A stretch of DNA of 64,000 nt from Nitriliruptoraceae bacterium (GTDB lineage: Bacteria > Actinomycetota > Nitriliruptoria > Nitriliruptorales > Nitriliruptoraceae). Below, in pieces: positions 60,722 to 64,000 of the stretch. The notes under the pieces are model-generated. The model saw only the letters and a list, made by a program, of their open reading frames with translations, made no database searches and was not told where the DNA came from. The stretch is from NCBI GenBank assembly GCA_007121785.1, contig SKJX01000070.1:1-64000 (forward strand). The letters run 5' to 3'. The translations under genes and the position numbers were made by a program. How positions within the stretch are numbered: the first letter of the stretch is position 1; each line of letters opens with the position of its first letter.

Positions 60722-62740
60722 ATGACACCGATTGAGACGCTGCTGGTTGCCAACCGGGGCGAGATCGCCCGCCGTGTGATCCGCACGGCCCGCCACATGG
60801 GCCTGTCGGTCGTGGCGGTCTACGCCGAGCCGGACGCCGACGCCCCGTTCGTGCGCGAGGCCGATCGCGCCATCCCCCTGGGCGGCACGACCAGCGAGGA
60901 GACCTACCTCGACGTCGCCAAGCTCCTCGACGCGGCCCAGCGCACCGGCGCAGATGCCGTGCACCCGGGGTACGGCTTCCTGGCCGAGAACGCCGGTTTC
61001 GCGCGCGCGGTGGTGGACGCGGGCCTGACCTGGGTCGGACCCTCCGCCGATGCGATCGCCGCGATGGGCGACAAGCTCACGGCGCTGGCGGCGATGGAGC
61101 GTGCCGGGGTGCCCACGCTGCCGCGTGCCGACGCCTCCGGGCTCGACGGCGACGAGCTGATCGAGGCCGGGCGCGAGGTGGGCTACCCGCTGATGGTCAA
61201 GGCGGCCGCCGGCGGAGGCGGCAAGGGCATGCGCATCGTCCCCGAGGAGGCCGGGCTCACCGAGGCGGTCGCGTCGGCGCGTCGTGAGTCGGGTAGCGCG
61301 TTCGGCGACGACACCGTCTTCCTCGAGCGGTTCGTCTCCGGTGGCCGTCACATCGAGGTGCAGATCCTCGGTGACAGCACCGGGACCGTGCGTCACCTGT
61401 TCGAGCGCGAGTGCTCGATCCAACGTCGTCACCAGAAGATCGTCGAGGAGGCTCCTTCGCCGTTCGTCACCGACGAGCTGCGTTCGGCGCTGTGCGACGC
61501 CGGCGTGGCTGCGGGTCAGGCGGTCGCCTACGAAGGTGCCGGCACCGTGGAGTTCATCGTCGGCGACGATGGCGGCTTCTACTTCCTCGAGATGAACACC
61601 CGGTTGCAGGTCGAACATCCGGTGACCGAGTTGGTCACCGGCGTCGACCTCGTCCGCCAACAGCTGCTGATCGCGCAGGGTCGACCGATGGAGGTCATCG
61701 ATCCGGTCATCGAAGGCGCGGCCATCGAGGTGCGCCTCTACGCCGAGGACCCGGCCAACGAGTTCCTTCCGCAGACCGGCCGGTTGGTCCGGTGGCAGGA
61801 GCCGGGCGACGGCATCCGCGTCGACACCGGGGTGGAGACCGGGAGTGAGGTCTCGCCGCACTTCGACCCGATGCTCGCCAAGCTGATGGCCTGGGCACCC
61901 GACCGGCCCGAAGCCAGCCGCCGGTTGGTCGGCGGGCTGCGCCGGCTGGGAGTGCAGGGGCTGACCACCAACCGCGACTTCCTGCTGTCGATCCTGCGGC
62001 ACCCGGCGTTCCTCGACGGCGACACGACGGTCGACTTCATCGAACGGCACCAGCCGGCGCGGACCGGCGAGCCCGATGCCGCCACCGTCCGTCGGGCTGC
62101 GGTCAGCGCCGCGCTGGCCGACCGGGCAGCGTTCGTCGCTGCTCCGCCGCCCGGGGACCTGCCCGCGACCCTGCCGCCTGGCTGGCGCAACAACCGCAGC
62201 CAGGGCGAGACGACCCGCTACCTCGATGACGGCGACACCGAGGTGGTCGTCGACGTCTGGCAGCAGCGTGACGGCTCGATGGCGGGCACCGTCGACGACC
62301 GTTCGTTCGAGGCGCTCATCCGCGGCTGGACCGATCCGCAGCTCGACCTCGAGATCGACGGGGAGCGCTTCGCCGTGACCGTCATCCGCGACGGGGCGAA
62401 GGTGTGGATCGACGACGGGGTCGGCGAGGTCCGCCTCACCGAGCGGCCACGGTTCCCACGTCCCGAGCTCGAGACGCCGACCGGGGGGCTGACGGCCACG
62501 ATGAACGGCACCGTGCAGAGCGTGCACGTGGCCCCCGGGGACGAGGTGGCGGCGGGCGATCTGATCGTGGTGCTCGAGGCGATGAAGATGGAGCACCGTG
62601 TCGTCGCACCGTTCGACGGGACGGTCTCCGCGGTCCTCGTCAGCTCCGGTGAGATCGTTCCGACCGATGCCCTGTTGGCGGTGATCGACGAAGCCGGCGA
62701 CGCCGAAGACGCCGAAGCGTCGGTCGAGGAATCCGCGTGA
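60722..62740 (+). CDS. Acyl-CoA carboxylase, biotin carboxylase/BCCP (alpha) subunit
   Basis: A 672-residue fusion of biotin carboxylase and biotin carrier. LLVANRGEIARRVI near residue 7, HPGYGFLAEN near 82, the ATP-grasp loop KAAAGGGGKGMRI near 160, ECSIQRRHQKIVEEAPSP near 230 and FLEMNTRLQVEHPVTE near 287. The C-terminal biotin motif is EAMKMEH near 620, with Lys as the attachment site. Start ATG 60722; a GTG at 60716 overlapping the previous stop (GTGA) is equally possible and adds two residues. The pair with 59124-60719 forms a complete carboxylase. Confidence 0.94.
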   Translation: MTPIETLLVANRGEIARRVIRTARHMGLSVVAVYAEPDADAPFVREADRAIPLGGTTSEETYLDVAKLLDAAQRTGADAVHPGYGFLAENAGFARAVVDAGLTWVGPSADAIAAMGDKLTALAAMERAGVPTLPRADASGLDGDELIEAGREVGYPLMVKAAAGGGGKGMRIVPEEAGLTEAVASARRESGSAFGDDTVFLERFVSGGRHIEVQILGDSTGTVRHLFERECSIQRRHQKIVEEAPSPFVTDELRSALCDAGVAAGQAVAYEGAGTVEFIVGDDGGFYFLEMNTRLQVEHPVTELVTGVDLVRQQLLIAQGRPMEVIDPVIEGAAIEVRLYAEDPANEFLPQTGRLVRWQEPGDGIRVDTGVETGSEVSPHFDPMLAKLMAWAPDRPEASRRLVGGLRRLGVQGLTTNRDFLLSILRHPAFLDGDTTVDFIERHQPARTGEPDAATVRRAAVSAALADRAAFVAAPPPGDLPATLPPGWRNNRSQGETTRYLDDGDTEVVVDVWQQRDGSMAGTVDDRSFEALIRGWTDPQLDLEIDGERFAVTVIRDGAKVWIDDGVGEVRLTERPRFPRPELETPTGGLTATMNGTVQSVHVAPGDEVAAGDLIVVLEAMKMEHRVVAPFDGTVSAVLVSSGEIVPTDALLAVIDEAGDAEDAEASVEESA

Positions 62741-63564
62741 GCGGGCCGGACGCAGCCGGCAACGACCGCGTCGCAGCCCGCGATGAGCTGCTCGACGAGC
62801 TCGCCGCCGAGTACGCAGCGCTCGACGAGCTGCTCCGTCAGCTGTCCGACGACGACTGGCGGCGGCCAACCCCGGCAGCCGGCTGGGACGTGCGCGATCA
62901 GGTGACGCACCTGGCGTTCTTCGATGGGGCGGCAGCACGGTCGGTCGCAGAGCCGCAGCGGTTCGCGGTCGAGGAGGAGCGGGCCTCGAAGGACCACGAC
63001 GCCTACCACGACGCGGCGATCGAGCAGGGTCGTCAGCGCACGCCCGGGGAGGTGCTGGCCGATTGGCGCGAGCAGACCTCGGCGTTCCGCTCGGCCGCGT
63101 CGGTGGCCGATCCCGCGATGCGCTGCCGATGGTTCGTGACGCAGATGGGCCTGATCTCGCTGATCAGCGCCCGACTGATGGAGACCTGGGCCCACGGACA
63201 GGACGTCCGCGACACGATCGGGCAGCCACCCGAGACCAGCGACCGGCTGCGGCACGTGGCGTTCCTCGGCTGCAACGCCATGCCGTACGCGTTCGTGGCC
63301 AACGGGTTGGACCGCCCCTCAGCGCCCGTACGGGTCGAGCTCGAACTCCCTTCGGGCCAGCGGTTCGTCCACGGCCCACCCGACGCCGACGACCGGGTCG
63401 AGGGCTCGGCGCTCGACTTCTGCCTGCTGGCCACCCAGCGACGTCATGCCGACGACCTGGACCTGGTCGCCAGCGGACCGGTCGCCGAGGCCTGGCTGCC
63501 GATCTGCCAGGCGTTCGCCGGGCCCCCGGGCCCGGGACGCGCGCCCGGCCAGTTCTTCGACTGA
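62737..63564 (+). CDS. TIGR03084 / maleylpyruvate-isomerase-N-terminal family protein
   Basis: A 275-residue DinB-like helical bundle of the TIGR03084 group, related to mycothiol-dependent maleylpyruvate isomerase. AGWDVRDQVTHLAFFDGAAARSV near 46-68 carries the first metal-ligand His, and ISARLMETWAHGQDVRDTIG near 143-162 the last His. A divalent metal and possibly mycothiol would be bound. In mycobacteria such genes are linked to fatty-acid or branched-acid catabolism. GTG 62737 overlaps the alpha subunit stop, so it belongs to the carboxylase operon. Confidence 0.88.
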   Translation: MSGPDAAGNDRVAARDELLDELAAEYAALDELLRQLSDDDWRRPTPAAGWDVRDQVTHLAFFDGAAARSVAEPQRFAVEEERASKDHDAYHDAAIEQGRQRTPGEVLADWREQTSAFRSAASVADPAMRCRWFVTQMGLISLISARLMETWAHGQDVRDTIGQPPETSDRLRHVAFLGCNAMPYAFVANGLDRPSAPVRVELELPSGQRFVHGPPDADDRVEGSALDFCLLATQRRHADDLDLVASGPVAEAWLPICQAFAGPPGPGRAPGQFFD

Positions 63565-63613
63565 TCCCGGGTCGCGTCCGACCCACCGATCCGACCCCCG
63601 ACAAGGAGCACCC

Positions 63614-64000
63614 ATGGGTGAGCTCGTCCACTACGAGTCGAACGAGGGCATCGCCAGGCTGACCCTCGACTCCCCGCACAACCGCAACGCCCTGTCCTCA
63701 GCCCTGCAGCACGAGCTCAACGCACACCTGCACGAGGCGCTCAACGACGACGCGGTCCGGGTCATCGTGCTCACCGGGGCGGGTCCGGTGTTCTGCTCCG
63801 GCGCCGACCTCAAGGAACAGCGGGAGGGCAGCTCCACGGCGGGCCCTGAGGTGATGATCGACACCCTGACCTCGATCTGGCACTCGCCCAAGCCGGTGGT
63901 CGGCCGGATCAACGGCCCTGCGCGTGCCGGTGGCCTCGGCCTGGTGGGCGCCTGCGACATCGTGGTCGCTCCGAGGAGCGCCAGCTTCGGGTTCGCCGAG
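63614..64000 (+). CDS. Enoyl-CoA hydratase/isomerase family protein (3' truncated)
   Basis: The first 129 residues of a crotonase-fold protein cut by the window end. GPVFCSGADLKEQ near residue 58-70 is the first oxyanion motif, and PKPVVGRINGPARAGGLGLVGACDIVVA near 93-120 the second. In relatives the next Glu in GE(A/V)xIG-type segments decides hydratase against other functions; that part is outside the window. AAGGAG lies before the ATG at 63614, and the gene follows the carboxylase operon by 49 bases, consistent with hydration of the carboxylated enoyl-CoA. Confidence 0.9.
   Translation, partial: MGELVHYESNEGIARLTLDSPHNRNALSSALQHELNAHLHEALNDDAVRVIVLTGAGPVFCSGADLKEQREGSSTAGPEVMIDTLTSIWHSPKPVVGRINGPARAGGLGLVGACDIVVAPRSASFGFAE

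Overview
The window is a gene-dense, GC-rich (about 70% by eye) bacterial chromosome segment with 57 coding regions, two of them cut by the window edges. I saw no rRNA, tRNA, CRISPR array, transposase or phage gene. GTG starts, many ATGA/GTGA stop-start overlaps, five luciferase-like (probably F420-dependent) oxidoreductases, a TIGR03084-type protein and mycobacterial-style phosphotransferase and SnoaL genes all point to an actinobacterium. Very acidic tethers on the lipoproteins would fit a salt- or alkali-adapted lineage such as Nitriliruptoria or Acidimicrobiia, but that placement is a guess.

Almost everything looks like uptake and CoA-dependent breakdown of organic acids or ketones. Region by region: (1) 1-3531, a SnoaL-like gene end and two acyl-CoA synthetases. 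(2) 4025-8805, liv-type ABC importer 1 with a LivM-LivG fusion. (3) 8818-15257, an acyl-CoA synthetase on the minus strand, then an enoyl-CoA hydratase, LLM oxidoreductase, acyl-CoA dehydrogenase, aldo/keto reductase operon and a convergent AhpD-like gene. (4) 15358-19326, an operon with a DUF7064/AttH-like protein, an unknown 184-residue protein, an aminoglycoside-phosphotransferase-like kinase, a SnoaL protein and an SDR. (5) 19458-22993, a VOC protein, an acyl-CoA synthetase and a quinone-oxidoreductase-like enzyme. (6) 23063-30996, a tight eight-gene minus-strand operon built around a split B12-dependent acyl-CoA mutase. It also holds a sirtuin, an amidohydrolase, a tandem SnoaL protein, a fused IpdA/IpdB-like CoA-transferase, a nitroreductase and an LLM enzyme. 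(7) 31158-34586, a histidine phosphatase, a thioesterase and an LLM enzyme, convergent with a short UroD-like protein. (8) 34980-43479, an operon whose order matches the ATP-dependent acetophenone carboxylase (Apc) system, followed by an SCP2-like protein and a PaaK-like CoA ligase. (9) 44544-49530, liv importer 2 with a LivH-LivM fusion, then two LLM genes on the other strand. (10) 51640-59098, liv importer 3 with its genes split between two divergent operons. The minus-strand arm starts with a long-chain acyl-CoA synthetase; the plus-strand arm continues into an acyl-CoA carboxylase (beta and biotin-carrying alpha subunits), a TIGR03084 protein and an enoyl-CoA hydratase.

The simplest reading is that the importers bring in hydrophobic, branched or cyclic carboxylates or ketones and the ligases make CoA esters. 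A ketone carboxylase, an acyl-CoA carboxylase and an unusual carbon-skeleton mutase then rework branched or blocked carbons before beta-oxidation. The mutase lacks the residues that define methylmalonyl-CoA mutase, so its substrate is probably not methylmalonyl-CoA. No transcriptional regulator is encoded here, yet an ACGT-centred, partly palindromic motif recurs in at least seven intergenic regions and suggests one off-window regulator for most of the island.
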